Assembly (NCBI RefSeq): GCF_014650955.1
Contig: NZ_BMVY01000002.1
Location: 248,001-312,000, forward strand
Reading direction: 5' to 3'
DNA: 64,000 bases
From: Streptomyces tauricus
Lineage (GTDB): Bacteria > Actinomycetota > Actinomycetes > Streptomycetales > Streptomycetaceae
The position numbers and the translations under genes are program-made. The stretch's first letter is position 1. Each line of letters opens with the position of its first letter. The notes under the pieces are model-generated. The model was not told where the DNA came from and made no database searches. It was given only the letters and a program-made list of their open reading frames with translations. Shown piece by piece: positions 18,264-26,907 of this stretch.

Positions 18264-18947
18264 TCAGGAGTTGGCGTTTTCCCTGACGGTGATCCTCCCC
18301 TTCCGGATCGTGGCGACCCTGGGAGCCTTTTTCGCGAGCGCGGAATCGTGCGTGACCATGATGAAAGTGAGCCCGTGCTCCTTCCACATGGTGTCGAGTA
18401 CGTCCATGATCTCGTCGCGCATCGACTCGTCGAGGTTGCCGGTCGGTTCGTCGGCGAGCAGCACCTTCGGCTGCTTGACCAGGGCGCGGGCGATCGCGAC
18501 ACGCTGCTGCTGGCCCCCGGACAGCTCGGCGGGCAGATGCCCGGCCCGCTCGGCGAGCCCTACGGACTCCAGCGCGGCGGCGGCCCTTTCCCGGCGTTCC
18601 CTCACCTTCACCTTGAGCGGTACGAGAGCGGTCTCCACGTTCTCCTGGGCGGTGAGGGTGGGAATGAGATTGAAGCTCTGGAAAACGAATCCGATGTTCT
18701 CGCTGCGCACGTTCGTCAGTTTGGTCTCGGACAATCTGGCGAGATCTGTTCCGTCCAGCTCGATGCTTCCGGAGGTGGGGCGGTCGAGGCCGCCGAGCAT
18801 CTGGAGGAGGGTGGATTTGCCGCCGCCGGTGGGGCCCTGGATGACCAGGCGGTCGCCGTCCGCGATGGTCAGGTCGACGCCTGCGAGGGCGTGGACGGTG
18901 TCCTTGCCCCGCTTGTACTGCTTGGTGATGCCTCTTAGTTCGTACAC
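18264..18947 (-). CDS. ABC transporter ATP-binding protein (MacB/LolD type)
   Basis: 227 residues from GTG 18947, chosen because AGGAG lies 6 nt upstream; the frame is open further upstream without a good site. Walker A is GPTGGGKST, the signature is [15 protein letters not shown], Walker B is [12 protein letters not shown], and the switch histidine is in MVTHDSALA. The [16 protein letters not shown] segment is typical of the MacB/LolD class, which powers FtsX-like permeases that act mechanically on lipoproteins, peptides or envelope enzymes rather than transporting small solutes. The permease gene lies 121 bp upstream on the same strand, so the two form an operon. Confidence 0.92.
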   Translation of the reverse strand: MYELRGITKQYKRGKDTVHALAGVDLTIADGDRLVIQGPTGGGKSTLLQMLGGLDRPTSGSIELDGTDLARLSETKLTNVRSENIGFVFQSFNLIPTLTAQENVETALVPLKVKVRERRERAAAALESVGLAERAGHLPAELSGGQQQRVAIARALVKQPKVLLADEPTGNLDESMRDEIMDVLDTMWKEHGLTFIMVTHDSALAKKAPRVATIRKGRITVRENANS

Positions 18948-19018
18948 GTGTGGCTCCTGGGCCGTTGCGCTCCGCTGGGGGCGCGGTGTCGGAGGGTGCG
19001 GGTCGGTCGTGGCTGGTC

Positions 19019-19053
19019 GCGCAGTTCCCCGCACCCCTGAGGGGCGCGGGGTG
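19019..19053. repeat. Family B element, inverted copy, within the ABC operon
   Basis: GCGCAGTTCCCCGCACCCCT (19019-19038) is the reverse complement of the family B core with one change, followed at once by GAGGGGCGCGGGG, so the unit can fold on itself. It separates the permease stop (19069) from the ATPase start (18947). Confidence 0.7.
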
Positions 19054-19068
19054 CCACACAGGTGTGGG

Positions 19069-20553
19069 TTACTCGACCCGGCGCAGCGCGTCCGCCGGGC
19101 GTAGGCGGGATGCGCGCCAGCCGCCGAACGCGCCGGCGATGAGGCCGCCCGCCACCGCGAGACCCACCGCGATCGCGATCGTGTTGAGCGCCACCGGGGC
19201 CGTGAGGGTCACATCGAGGGCCTTGGAGGCCGCCTGGCGGGCCGGGCCGCCCATACCGCCGCCACCGGGGCCCCCACCGCCGCCGGGGCCGCCCATGCCC
19301 CCGCCAGTGGAGCCGAGTTCGGCCTGGAGCGTCGGGCTGATCGCGGTGACGGCGTACGCGCCGCCGAGGCCGAGGGCTATCCCGAGGACACCGCCGACGA
19401 GCCCGTTGACGACGGCCTCCCCGACGACCTGGCGGGTGACACGGCCGGACTTCCAGCCGAGCGCCTTCAGCGTGCCGAACTCCCGTACGCGACGGGACAC
19501 GGCCGACGAGGTGAGCAGTCCCGCGACCAGGAACGCGGCCACGAGCACCGCGATCGACAGCCACTTGCCCACGTTCGAGGCGAGGTCGGACGCGGTGGAC
19601 AGGGACCCGGAGACGGTGTCCGCGAGGTCGGCGGAGGTCGTCACCGTCGTACCGTCGATGTTCTTCTGGATCGTCGACTTGACGGCGTCGATCTGCTGCG
19701 AGTCGGACGCCTGGACGTAGATCGTGGTGACCTTGTCCTTGGAGTCGCTGAGCGTCTGCGCCTGCTTGAGCGGGATGTAGAGGTTGGCCGCCGCGTCCCC
19801 GCTGTCGGGGGTCGCGATGCCTATGACCTTGTACTTGACGCTCTTGACGGTGACGGTGTCACCGAGGGCGAGTTTCTTCTCCTTGGCGTAGGACGTGTCG
19901 GCGACGACGACCTTCGCGTCGGTCTCGGAGGTCTTGAACGTACGGCCGCTGGTGATCTTCGAGGAGGTCAGCGGGCCCAGGTCGGGCTTGGTGACGTCCG
20001 TGCCGTACACCGAGTAGTTGTTGACGTCGAAGTCGGCGCCGCCGCCCTCGACACGGCCCTGCGGGGACTGCTGGGCGCCGGGGCCGCCGCCCTGCTGGTT
20101 GCCACCGCCACCGCCCTGCTGCTGGTCCTGACGGAACTCGCCGCGCTGGAACTGGCCGCTGACCTTGATGACCTGGAGGCTGAGCCCGCCGACCGCGTCC
20201 GAGACGCCCTTCTGCGTACCGACCTCGGAGACCGTGCTGGACGCGAGGGTCTGGAAGCCCTGCACCATCACGCGGTCGCTGCTCTGCTCCTCGTCGGAGT
20301 CACCGTCCTGGGCGTCGAACCGGAAGCGCGGGCGCTCGCCCGTGCTCGACTGGGCCTGGGCCGCCTTGGTGACCGTCATGTCCGTACCCAGCCCGTACAG
20401 CGACTGGAGGACCTTGCCCTGCGCCTTCTCCATGCCGGACGACACGGAGCTGACCACGATGACCAGGGCGATGCCCAGGGCGAGTCCGGAGGCGACGACG
20501 AGCGCCGCCTTTCTGCGGCGGCGCAGTTCGCGCCTCAGATAGGTGAAGAACAT
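19069..20553 (-). CDS. FtsX/MacB-type ABC transporter permease
   Basis: 494 residues. The N-terminal membrane helix ([20 protein letters not shown]) is followed by a large extracytoplasmic MacB-periplasmic-core domain (residues about 45-330), including a Gln/Gly-rich low-complexity loop [14 protein letters not shown]. Three C-terminal helices of the FtsX domain follow ([37 protein letters not shown] and [22 protein letters not shown]). A second low-complexity Gly/Pro loop lies between the last helices. The protein ends [16 protein letters not shown], the usual FtsX terminus. It pairs with the downstream ATPase. Substrate unknown. Confidence 0.88.
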   Translation of the reverse strand: MFFTYLRRELRRRRKAALVVASGLALGIALVIVVSSVSSGMEKAQGKVLQSLYGLGTDMTVTKAAQAQSSTGERPRFRFDAQDGDSDEEQSSDRVMVQGFQTLASSTVSEVGTQKGVSDAVGGLSLQVIKVSGQFQRGEFRQDQQQGGGGGNQQGGGPGAQQSPQGRVEGGGADFDVNNYSVYGTDVTKPDLGPLTSSKITSGRTFKTSETDAKVVVADTSYAKEKKLALGDTVTVKSVKYKVIGIATPDSGDAAANLYIPLKQAQTLSDSKDKVTTIYVQASDSQQIDAVKSTIQKNIDGTTVTTSADLADTVSGSLSTASDLASNVGKWLSIAVLVAAFLVAGLLTSSAVSRRVREFGTLKALGWKSGRVTRQVVGEAVVNGLVGGVLGIALGLGGAYAVTAISPTLQAELGSTGGGMGGPGGGGGPGGGGMGGPARQAASKALDVTLTAPVALNTIAIAVGLAVAGGLIAGAFGGWRASRLRPADALRRVE

Positions 20554-20681
20554 GGCCGCAAGCTAGGGACGCCGCGTGATGGAGGGATAAGCCCCGCATA
20601 AGAGAAGGATGAGAAGGCTGTGCAGAACCCCAGAACGGCCCCCCGATGCGCTGTGCGGGCCTGCGGAACGCTGTGAAAACG

Positions 20682-20719
20682 CCGAGGGCGGCTGCTCGTG
20701 AACGAGCAACCGCCCTCGG
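20682..20719 (-). terminator. Strong hairpin terminator of the L,D-transpeptidase gene
   Basis: A 17-bp stem (20682-20698 with 20703-20719) carries one wobble and closes on a TGAA loop. It lies 19 bp beyond the transpeptidase stop. A second role as insulator of the ABC permease promoter to the left is likely. Confidence 0.75.
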
Positions 20720-20737
20720 GACGAGGTGGGTTCGGGG

Positions 20738-21994
20738 TCAGACGGCCGAACCGGCCTTCCAGGCCGCCCAGTCCAGGTTCCAGCCGTTGAGGCCGTTGTC
20801 CGGGGCGATGGTCTTGTCACCGGTGTTCCGCACGTCCACGACGTCACCGACGATCGAGTTGCTGTAGAACCAGCCGCCCGGGGACTTCGTGTCGTTGGCG
20901 CCCTTGGTGTCCGACAGGCCCACGCAGCCGTGGCTGGTGTTGACGCTGCCGAAGATGGACTTGGCGCCCCAGTAGTTGCCGTGGATGAACGTGCCGGAGT
21001 TCGACAGACGCATCGCGTGCGGGACGTCCTTGATGTCGTACTCGCCCTTGCCGTCGTCGTCCGTGAAGCCGACGGTCGCGCCGTTCATCCGGGTCTCCTT
21101 GAACTTCTCGGAGATCACCATCTGGCCCTCGTACGTCTTGTTCTCGGGCGAGCCGGCCGAGATCGGGATGGTCCGGATCGTCTTGCCGTCCTGCGTGACC
21201 TTCATCGTCTTCGTCTTGGCGTCGACGATCGAGACCTGGTTGCGGCCGATCTTGAAGGTGACCGTCTTCTGCTGCACTCCATAGACACCGGAGGCACCTT
21301 CGACACCGTCGAGGTTGAGCTTCAGGGTGACGGTGGAGTTGCCCTTCCAGTACTCCTCGGGGCGGAAGTCCAGGCGGTTGGCGTTGAACCAGTGCCCGAC
21401 GACCTCCTGGCCGCTGGTCGAGGAGACGGTGATGCCCTTCTGGACGTCCGCCTTGTTCGTGATCGCCTTGTCGAAGTTGATCGAGACCGGCATGCCGACG
21501 CCGACGGTGGAACCGTCCTCGGGCGTGAAGTTGCCGATGAAGCTGTTGGCCGGGGAGACCGTCGTGAACGACGCGTTCTCGTGGGCGGCGCGGCCGTTGG
21601 AGTCCTTGGCCGTCGCGGCGATCTTGTAGGCGGTGGCGCGCTCCAGCTGACCGCTGGGCTTCCAGCTCTTCTTGTCCGCGGATATCTCGCCTTCGACGGC
21701 GGCACCGGCCGCCGTCTTCATGGTCACTTCACTCAGTGTGCCCTTGGTCACAGTGACCGCGGCGGCGCTGTTGATGGAGGCGTTGTCGGACCCGTCCTTG
21801 GGCGTGATCTTGATCTGGGCCTCGGACGTCTTCTTCGCCGCCGCCTCGTCGACCTTCGACTGCGAGGAGCCGTCACCTTCGTCGTCGCCCTTGGGGTTGT
21901 CGCTGCCCCCTCCGCTGCACGCAGAGAGCATCAGCACCCCGCCGAGCAGTGCGGACGCGACCGTGAGGCCCTTGCGCCGCTTACTGACCGTCAT
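20738..21994 (-). CDS. L,D-transpeptidase lipoprotein (Ig-like plus YkuD domains)
   Basis: 418 residues from ATG 21994, preferred because GGAGAAG lies about 8 nt upstream; an in-frame ATG at 22009 is the alternative. A lipobox (GGVLMLSAC) gives a lipid-anchored mature protein after residue 26. Two Ig-like repeats follow (IKITPKDGSDNASINSAAAV; GNFTPEDGSTVGVGMPVSI). The C-terminal YkuD catalytic domain has HGNYWG and SHGCVGLS, with the catalytic Cys. The enzyme makes 3-3 crosslinks in peptidoglycan on the outer face of the membrane, giving beta-lactam-tolerant crosslinking. A C-terminal Trp-rich extension (NLDWAAWKAGSAV) is typical of actinobacterial members. Confidence 0.9.
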   Translation of the reverse strand: MTVSKRRKGLTVASALLGGVLMLSACSGGGSDNPKGDDEGDGSSQSKVDEAAAKKTSEAQIKITPKDGSDNASINSAAAVTVTKGTLSEVTMKTAAGAAVEGEISADKKSWKPSGQLERATAYKIAATAKDSNGRAAHENASFTTVSPANSFIGNFTPEDGSTVGVGMPVSINFDKAITNKADVQKGITVSSTSGQEVVGHWFNANRLDFRPEEYWKGNSTVTLKLNLDGVEGASGVYGVQQKTVTFKIGRNQVSIVDAKTKTMKVTQDGKTIRTIPISAGSPENKTYEGQMVISEKFKETRMNGATVGFTDDDGKGEYDIKDVPHAMRLSNSGTFIHGNYWGAKSIFGSVNTSHGCVGLSDTKGANDTKSPGGWFYSNSIVGDVVDVRNTGDKTIAPDNGLNGWNLDWAAWKAGSAV

Positions 21995-22172
21995 CACACG
22001 CTTCTCCATCGTTGCCGAATCCCCTGAACCACGAGAGTCCCCGTAACACCAATTAACGCTACGACCGGTTCGTCCCGTTCCACATCCATCACGGGTGTGG
22101 GGCATGCCACGTCGTTCCACAGGGATACGCCTGGTGCGGGTGTCGGTCACTGCGTCCCGTGAGACGACGAAA

Positions 22173-22198
22173 CCCCGGGTGGCGGTTGCCGCCCGGGG
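22173..22198 (-). terminator. Hairpin terminator of the acidic hypothetical gene
   Basis: CCCCGGGTGGC (22173-22183) pairs with GCCGCCCGGGG (22188-22198) through 11 bp with one wobble and a GGTT loop. It lies 22 bp beyond the stop at 22220. Confidence 0.65.
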
Positions 22199-22219
22199 CC
22201 ATCAATCTCCCACGCGGTG

Positions 22220-22561
22220 TCAGCCGGTCGCTTCTTCCTCGTCCGAGGCGTCATCATCCTCGTCCAGGTCCCAATCCGGCGAATCGGGGTCGTAGTCGAT
22301 GTGCTCGCTGCTCCACGAGGCCTGGGCGAGTTCGACCCCGGGCACGTCCGCGACCAGGTCGAACGGGTCGACGAGGTACGCGAGGGCCTCGGCCGTGTTG
22401 TGCGTCACGGTGCTCTCGGCGTGGGCCCGCTCGTCGGACGGGATCTCGGCGTCCTCGGCCATGCGGCTCAGTGCCGCCTTGGTCAGCGCGTTCTCGTCGT
22501 CGACCTCGACGACCAATTCGACGTGCAACCGCACAAAACGTGATGTCTCAGGTGTGCTCAT
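22220..22561 (-). CDS. Conserved acidic hypothetical protein
   Basis: 113 residues from ATG 22561. The N-terminal half is a compact alpha/beta sequence (RFVRLHVELVVEVDDENALTKAALSRMAED). The C-terminus is extremely acidic (DYDPDSPDWDLDEDDDASDEEE). No signal peptide, membrane helix or catalytic motif is visible. Coding is supported by codon usage and by a terminator placed just beyond the stop. I do not recognise the family. It is divergent from the sortase-substrate gene. Confidence 0.65.
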   Translation of the reverse strand: MSTPETSRFVRLHVELVVEVDDENALTKAALSRMAEDAEIPSDERAHAESTVTHNTAEALAYLVDPFDLVADVPGVELAQASWSSEHIDYDPDSPDWDLDEDDDASDEEEATG

Positions 22562-22671
22562 ACACCGGAGCGTACGGCTCTTGGGCACCGTGACTTTCCC
22601 GTGACCCGCACCTTTCACTAACATCGCCCCACACGGCCAATTCGCCAGCGTCACAAGGGGATCGATATTCC

Positions 22672-23016
22672 GTGTCCGCACGTCGATCGTTGCTGACCGC
22701 CACCGCCGCGGGGACCCTCCTGGGTGCCCTGTGGTTCGTTCCGTCCGCCAACGCGACGGACGACAGGCCGGCGGAGCACAGAACGCAGACAACGACCACG
22801 ACGGTGGTCCGCACCGCGGCACACACCTCCACGGACACGTCCGCGGAGACCGCCACGGAGGAAACCGGCACGACCACAGAGGAGACCCAGACCCGCCTGG
22901 CCGACACGGGAAGCTTCGACACGACCCCGTACGTGGCAGGCGGCACCCTGTTCCTGGCCCTCGGGGCCGGGTTCGTCGTCTACTCGGTGCGCAGGGAGCG
23001 CCTGACCGGGTACTGA
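22672..23016 (+). CDS. LAXTG-type sortase-anchored surface protein
   Basis: 114 residues from GTG 22672, with AAGGGGA about 11 nt upstream. It has a signal peptide (RRSLLTATAAGTLLGALWFV, cleavage near SANA), a Thr-rich mature region of about 45 residues, and a complete sorting signal: LADTG at residues 76-80, a hydrophobic helix (YVAGGTLFLALGAGFVVYSV) and a basic tail RRERLTGY. LAXTG is the motif cut by the class E sortases of streptomycetes, so the protein is predicted to be covalently attached to peptidoglycan. The tiny mature part suggests a wall-exposed stalk, not an enzyme. Confidence 0.85.
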   Translation: MSARRSLLTATAAGTLLGALWFVPSANATDDRPAEHRTQTTTTTVVRTAAHTSTDTSAETATEETGTTTEETQTRLADTGSFDTTPYVAGGTLFLALGAGFVVYSVRRERLTGY

Positions 23017-23123
23017 GCCAGGAGAGGCCGCGCCCCGCGAGGGGATCCTCGCGACCGGCCACGCCGAACCCGCGGCCGGCCGCCGCCGCTCGGCGGATCC
23101 CCCACCCCGTCAGACGTCAGGCG

Positions 23124-24725
23124 TCAGGCGGACCGACGCCCGCCACCCTGCTGCCCACCGCGCGTACGCGCCGCGGCGGTTCCGCGCCCACGGGACGCGC
23201 CCCCGCCGCCGGACCGCGTACCGGCGGACCGCGTACCGGCCGCGGCCGCCCCGCGGCCACCACCGCCACCGCCGCCACCGCGTCGCGCCCGGGGCTTCCC
23301 CTGCGAAGGCTGGGGGGCCGCGGACTCCGGTACGGGGATGACGACCGGGACGCCGGACGGCTCGCGCGCGCCCGTGATCCGTACCAGCTCGTCGTCGCTG
23401 GACTTGATGCGGGCCGTGTGCGGGCTGATGCCCGCGTTGGCCATCAGCTGGGTCATGTCGCGCTTCTGCTCGGGCAGGACCAGCGTGACCACGCTGCCGG
23501 ACTCCCCCGCGCGAGCGGTACGGCCGCCGCGGTGCAGGTAGTCCTTGTGGTCGGTCGGCGGGTCGACGTTCACGACGAGATCGAGGTCGTCGACGTGGAT
23601 GCCGCGCGCCGCCACGTTGGTGGCGACCAGAGCGGTCACCAGGCCGGTCTTGAACTGGTCGAGCGTGCGGTTGCGCTGCGGCTGGGAGCGTCCGCCGTGC
23701 AGGGCGGAGGCCCGTACGCCGCTGGCGAGCAGCCGCTTGGTGAAGCGGTCCGCCGAGCGCTTGGTGTCGACGAAGAGGATGACGCGCCCGTCACGGGCGG
23801 CGATCCGCATCGCGACGGCCTTCTTGTCCGTCTCGTCGGCGACGTGCAGCACGTGGTGCTCCATCGTCGTCACCGCGCCGGCCGAGGGGTCGACCGAGTG
23901 CACGACGGGGTCCGTGAGGAACATCCGGACGAGCTTGTCGATGTTCTTGTCCAGGGTCGCCGAGAACAGCATGCGCTGCCCGCCCGGCTCGACCTGGTTG
24001 AGGAGCGCCGTGACCTGGGGCATGAAGCCCATGTCGGCCATCTGGTCGGCCTCGTCGAGGACGGTGATGCTGACCCGCGCGAGGGTGCAGTCACCCCGGT
24101 CTATCAGGTCCTTCAGGCGTCCCGGCGTGGCGACGAGCACCTCGGCACCGCGCCGCAGCAGGGCGGACTGCTTGCCGATGGAGAGCCCGCCGACGACGGT
24201 CGCGAGCCGCAGGTTCACGGCCGTGGCGTACGGCGTGAGCGCGTCGGTGACCTGCTGCGCGAGTTCACGCGTGGGCACCAGGACGAGCGCGAGCGGCGCC
24301 TTGGACTCGGCGCGGCGGCCTGCCGTACGGGCGAGCAGCGCGAGGCCGAAGGCGAGGGTCTTGCCCGAGCCGGTGCGGCCCCGGCCGAGGATGTCGCGCC
24401 CGGCGAGGGAGTTGGGCAGGGTGGCGCCCTGGATCGGGAAGGGGTCGGTCACACCCTGGGCGCTGAGGGTCTTGCCGAGCGCGGCCGGCATGTCCAGCGC
24501 GTCGAAGGACTCGACGGAGGGCAGTGCGGGCGTGATCGTCTGCGGCAGGGTGAACTCGCGCGGCGGCGCGGCCTGCGCGAGGGGCTTCTTGCGTACGTTT
24601 CTGCCGCCGCCGTTCGCGGAAGCCGCGGGGGCTCCGCCACGTGTGCCACGAGAGCCGCGGGAACCCCGGGAATTCGCAGGCCGCCCGCCGCCGGTGGGTC
24701 GTTCAGGACGTTCGGATCGAGTCAT
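23124..24725 (-). CDS. DEAD-box ATP-dependent RNA helicase
   Basis: 533 residues. Core motifs in order: Q motif DPFPIQGATLP, Walker A GRGRTGSGKT, PTRELAQQV, TPGRLKDL, the DEAD box VLDEADQM, SAT (FSATLD), then in RecA domain 2 ILFVDTKRSADRF, TNVAARGIHVDDLDLV and the HRGGRTARAG motif. Both the N-terminal tail and the last 60 or so residues are Arg/Gly/Ala-rich and probably bind RNA. It likely unwinds structured mRNA or ribosomal assembly intermediates. The gene lies next to a cold-shock protein gene on the same strand, which suggests a cold or RNA-structure stress role. The ribosome-binding site is weak, and the leader carries two tandem hairpins. Confidence 0.92.
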   Translation of the reverse strand: MTRSERPERPTGGGRPANSRGSRGSRGTRGGAPAASANGGGRNVRKKPLAQAAPPREFTLPQTITPALPSVESFDALDMPAALGKTLSAQGVTDPFPIQGATLPNSLAGRDILGRGRTGSGKTLAFGLALLARTAGRRAESKAPLALVLVPTRELAQQVTDALTPYATAVNLRLATVVGGLSIGKQSALLRRGAEVLVATPGRLKDLIDRGDCTLARVSITVLDEADQMADMGFMPQVTALLNQVEPGGQRMLFSATLDKNIDKLVRMFLTDPVVHSVDPSAGAVTTMEHHVLHVADETDKKAVAMRIAARDGRVILFVDTKRSADRFTKRLLASGVRASALHGGRSQPQRNRTLDQFKTGLVTALVATNVAARGIHVDDLDLVVNVDPPTDHKDYLHRGGRTARAGESGSVVTLVLPEQKRDMTQLMANAGISPHTARIKSSDDELVRITGAREPSGVPVVIPVPESAAPQPSQGKPRARRGGGGGGGGRGAAAAGTRSAGTRSGGGGASRGRGTAAARTRGGQQGGGRRSA

Positions 24726-24752
24726 GCTGGATCTGGAATTCCTTCCTGGGCC

Positions 24753-24786
24753 GCACGGTTTCCCGTGCCTTCACGGTTTCCCGTGC
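24753..24786 (-). promoter_or_regulatory. Two tandem 16-bp interrupted palindromes before the DEAD-box helicase gene
   Basis: GCACGGTTTCCCGTGC (24753-24768) is followed 2 bp later by TCACGGTTTCCCGTGC (24771-24786). Each folds as CACGG/CCGTG around a four-base loop. They lie 28-61 bp upstream of the helicase start and downstream of the cold-shock gene terminator. They could be a repeated operator or a structured leader. Confidence 0.6.
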
Positions 24787-24808
24787 TCTGGGGCACACGG
24801 ACAGCACA

Positions 24809-24844
24809 AGCCGGGGCCCGCACCCGAAGGTGCGGACCCCGGCT
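24809..24844 (-). terminator. Terminator of the cold-shock gene with a UUCG loop
   Basis: A 16-nt arm pair (24809-24824 with 24829-24844) has one C/A mismatch. On the minus-strand RNA the loop is UUCG, an unusually stable tetraloop. It lies 21 bp beyond the stop at 24866 and ahead of the helicase leader, so the two genes are probably separate transcripts or linked by read-through. Confidence 0.75.
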
Positions 24845-24865
24845 CGCGTGATGCGCGTCCCGGAA

Positions 24866-25069
24866 TTAGGCGGGAACGATGTTCTCCGCCTGCGGGCCCT
24901 TCTGGCCCTGCGTGACGTCGAAGGAGACCTTCTGGCCCTCCTGCAGCTCACGGAAGCCAGAGGTGGCGATGTTGGAGTAGTGGGCGAAGACGTCGGCGCC
25001 GCCGCCGTCCTGCTCGATGAAGCCGAAGCCCTTTTCGCTGTTGAACCACTTCACGGTGCCAGTAGCCAT
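24866..25069 (-). CDS. Cold-shock domain protein (CspA family)
   Basis: 67 residues, the standard length. A single OB-fold cold-shock domain shows RNP1 KGFGFIE (residues 13-19) and RNP2 VFAHYS. It binds single-stranded RNA and DNA and prevents mRNA secondary structure. AAGGAGAAATGAC precedes the ATG at 25069, an excellent ribosome-binding site that fits high expression. The leader contains a hairpin with a U-rich tract listed next. The downstream neighbour is a DEAD-box helicase. Confidence 0.97.
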   Translation of the reverse strand: MATGTVKWFNSEKGFGFIEQDGGGADVFAHYSNIATSGFRELQEGQKVSFDVTQGQKGPQAENIVPA

Positions 25070-25112
25070 GTCATTTCTCCTTGGATAGGTGTGGCTCCCA
25101 TCCGGAAATGAC

Positions 25113-25154
25113 CGGAAAAACAAAACGCGCCTGAGAGAGAATCCTTTCAGGCGC
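25113..25154 (-). terminator. Intrinsic terminator or leader attenuator upstream of the cold-shock gene
   Basis: On the minus strand GCGCCTGA and TCAGGCGC (25147-25154 and 25127-25134) form an 8-bp stem extendable by three pairs, followed at once by GTTTTGTTTTT. A hairpin plus U-tract of this quality is rare at this GC content. It lies between hutH (ends 25260) and the cold-shock start (25069). It may end hutH transcripts, or sit in the cold-shock 5' leader as a regulated attenuator. Confidence 0.7.
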
Positions 25155-25259
25155 ACAAGTTAATGGGTACCAAAAACGTTTCGCTATGAACCCTAGCACA
25201 CGAAACGGCGGGGCCGCCGTGACCGACACGACAGCCCCGCCCGACGAACGGGATCCCCG

Positions 25260-26804
25260 TCAGGACAGCGGGCCCGTCACCGTTTCGACGGCCGCGACCA
25301 GGTGGCCGCCGCGCACGAAGGCGTCCGCTGCGGCCAGGTCGGGGGCGAGGAAACGATCCGGCCCGGGGCCCGCCACCCCGGCGGCCCGGACGGCCGCGAG
25401 GGCGGCCCGCGTGGCAGGTGCCGGGGTGAGTCCGGCGCGCAGCTCGACGGCGCGCGTGGCGGCGTACAGCTCGATCGCGACGATCCGGGTCAGGTTGTCG
25501 ACGGCCGTACGGAGCTTGCGGGCGGCCGACCAGCCCATCGAGACGTGGTCCTCCTGCATCGCGGAGGACGGGATGGAGTCCGCGGAGGCCGGTACGGCGA
25601 GCCGCTTCATCTCGCTGACCAGGGCGGCCTGTGTGTACTGGGCGATCATCAGGCCGGAGTCGACGCCGGCGTCGTCCGCGAGGAAGGGCGGCAGGCCGTG
25701 CGAGCGGTTCTTGTCGAGGAGCCGGTCCGTACGGCGTTCGGCGATGGAGCCGAGGTCGGCCGCGACGATGGCGAGGAAGTCCAGCACGTACGCGACCGGG
25801 GCGCCGTGGAAGTTGCCGTTCGACTCGACGCGCCCGTCGGGCAGGACGACCGGGTTGTCGACGGCCGCGGCCAGTTCACGGTCGGCGACCAGCCGGGCAT
25901 GGCTCATGGTGTCGCGCCCGGCACCGGCCACCTGCGGGGCGCAGCGCACGGAGTACGCGTCCTGCACCCGCGGCGCGTCGTCCTGGTGATGCCCCGTCAG
26001 CTCCGAACCCTTCAGCACGGCCAGCATGTTGGCGGCGCTGACGCTCTGGCCGGGGTGCGGCCGGATGGCGTGCAGTTCGGGCGCGAGGACCTTGTCGGTC
26101 CCGAGCAGCGCCTCCAGGCTGAGGGCGGCCGTGATGTCGGCGGACTTGTAGAGGTTGTCCAGGTCGGCGAGGGCCATGATCAGCATGCCGAGCATGCCGT
26201 CGGTGCCGTTGAGGAGGGCCAGGCCCTCCTTCTCGCGCAGCTCGACGGGCTCGATGCCGTGCTCGGCGAGCAGTTCACCGGCCGGGCGGACGACGCCGTC
26301 CGGCCCCTCGGCGTCCCCCTCCCCCATCAGCGTCAGGGCGCAGTGGGAGAGCGGCGCGAGGTCGCCGGAGCAGCCGAGCGAGCCGAACTCGTGGACGACC
26401 GGGGTGATTCCGGCGTTGAGGACGTCGGCCATGGTCTGCGCGACGGACGGCCGTACGCCGGTACGGCCGGAGCAGACGGTCTTCAGCCGCAGGAACATCA
26501 GGGCCCGTACGACCTCGCGTTCGACGCGCGGCCCCATCCCGGCGGCGTGCGAGCGCACGATGTTGCGCTGCAGCTGCGCCCTCAGCTCCGGGCTGATGTG
26601 CCGGGTCGCGAGGGCTCCGAAGCCGGTGGAGACCCCGTACACGGGCTCGGGTTTGGCGGCCAGCGCCTCGACGATCTCGCGGGCCGCGGCGAGCGCCGCC
26701 ACCGCCTCGCCGGAGAGCTCGACCCGGGCGCCGCCGCGCGCCACGGCCAGCACGTCGGACGCGGTGACCCCGCTCGTCCCCACCACCACAGAGTGCATAT
26801 CCAT
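25260..26804 (-). CDS. hutH: Histidine ammonia-lyase
   Basis: 514 residues. It removes ammonia from histidine to give urocanate, the first step of histidine use. The MIO prosthetic group forms from the internal triad Cys145-Ser146-Gly147 within GSLGCSGDLAPLSH; many bacteria have Ala in the first position, and Cys is, as I recall, the streptomycete variant. Other active-site segments are YGVSTGFGALA and SRDPYSLRC-like QDAYSVRCAPQV. The start ATG 26804 is chosen because a TACGCT promoter element ends 7 nt before it and there is no ribosome-binding site, so the mRNA is probably leaderless; ATG 26798 is an alternative. No other hut genes are next to it. Confidence 0.95.
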   Translation of the reverse strand: MDMHSVVVGTSGVTASDVLAVARGGARVELSGEAVAALAAAREIVEALAAKPEPVYGVSTGFGALATRHISPELRAQLQRNIVRSHAAGMGPRVEREVVRALMFLRLKTVCSGRTGVRPSVAQTMADVLNAGITPVVHEFGSLGCSGDLAPLSHCALTLMGEGDAEGPDGVVRPAGELLAEHGIEPVELREKEGLALLNGTDGMLGMLIMALADLDNLYKSADITAALSLEALLGTDKVLAPELHAIRPHPGQSVSAANMLAVLKGSELTGHHQDDAPRVQDAYSVRCAPQVAGAGRDTMSHARLVADRELAAAVDNPVVLPDGRVESNGNFHGAPVAYVLDFLAIVAADLGSIAERRTDRLLDKNRSHGLPPFLADDAGVDSGLMIAQYTQAALVSEMKRLAVPASADSIPSSAMQEDHVSMGWSAARKLRTAVDNLTRIVAIELYAATRAVELRAGLTPAPATRAALAAVRAAGVAGPGPDRFLAPDLAAADAFVRGGHLVAAVETVTGPLS

Positions 26805-26811
26805 ATTCAGG

Positions 26812-26817
26812 AGCGTA
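26812..26817 (-). promoter_or_regulatory. -10 element for leaderless hutH
   Basis: TACGCT on the minus strand, ending 7 nt before the ATG at 26804, with no purine-rich ribosome-binding sequence between. Confidence 0.5.
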
Positions 26818-26907
26818 CGCAGTGAATGCGATGATGTCACTAGTGGATACGGGTTGGGGCCCTTACATCTCGGTCACACCAAGACCCCGTGGCTGACCGC
26901 GACCGGC

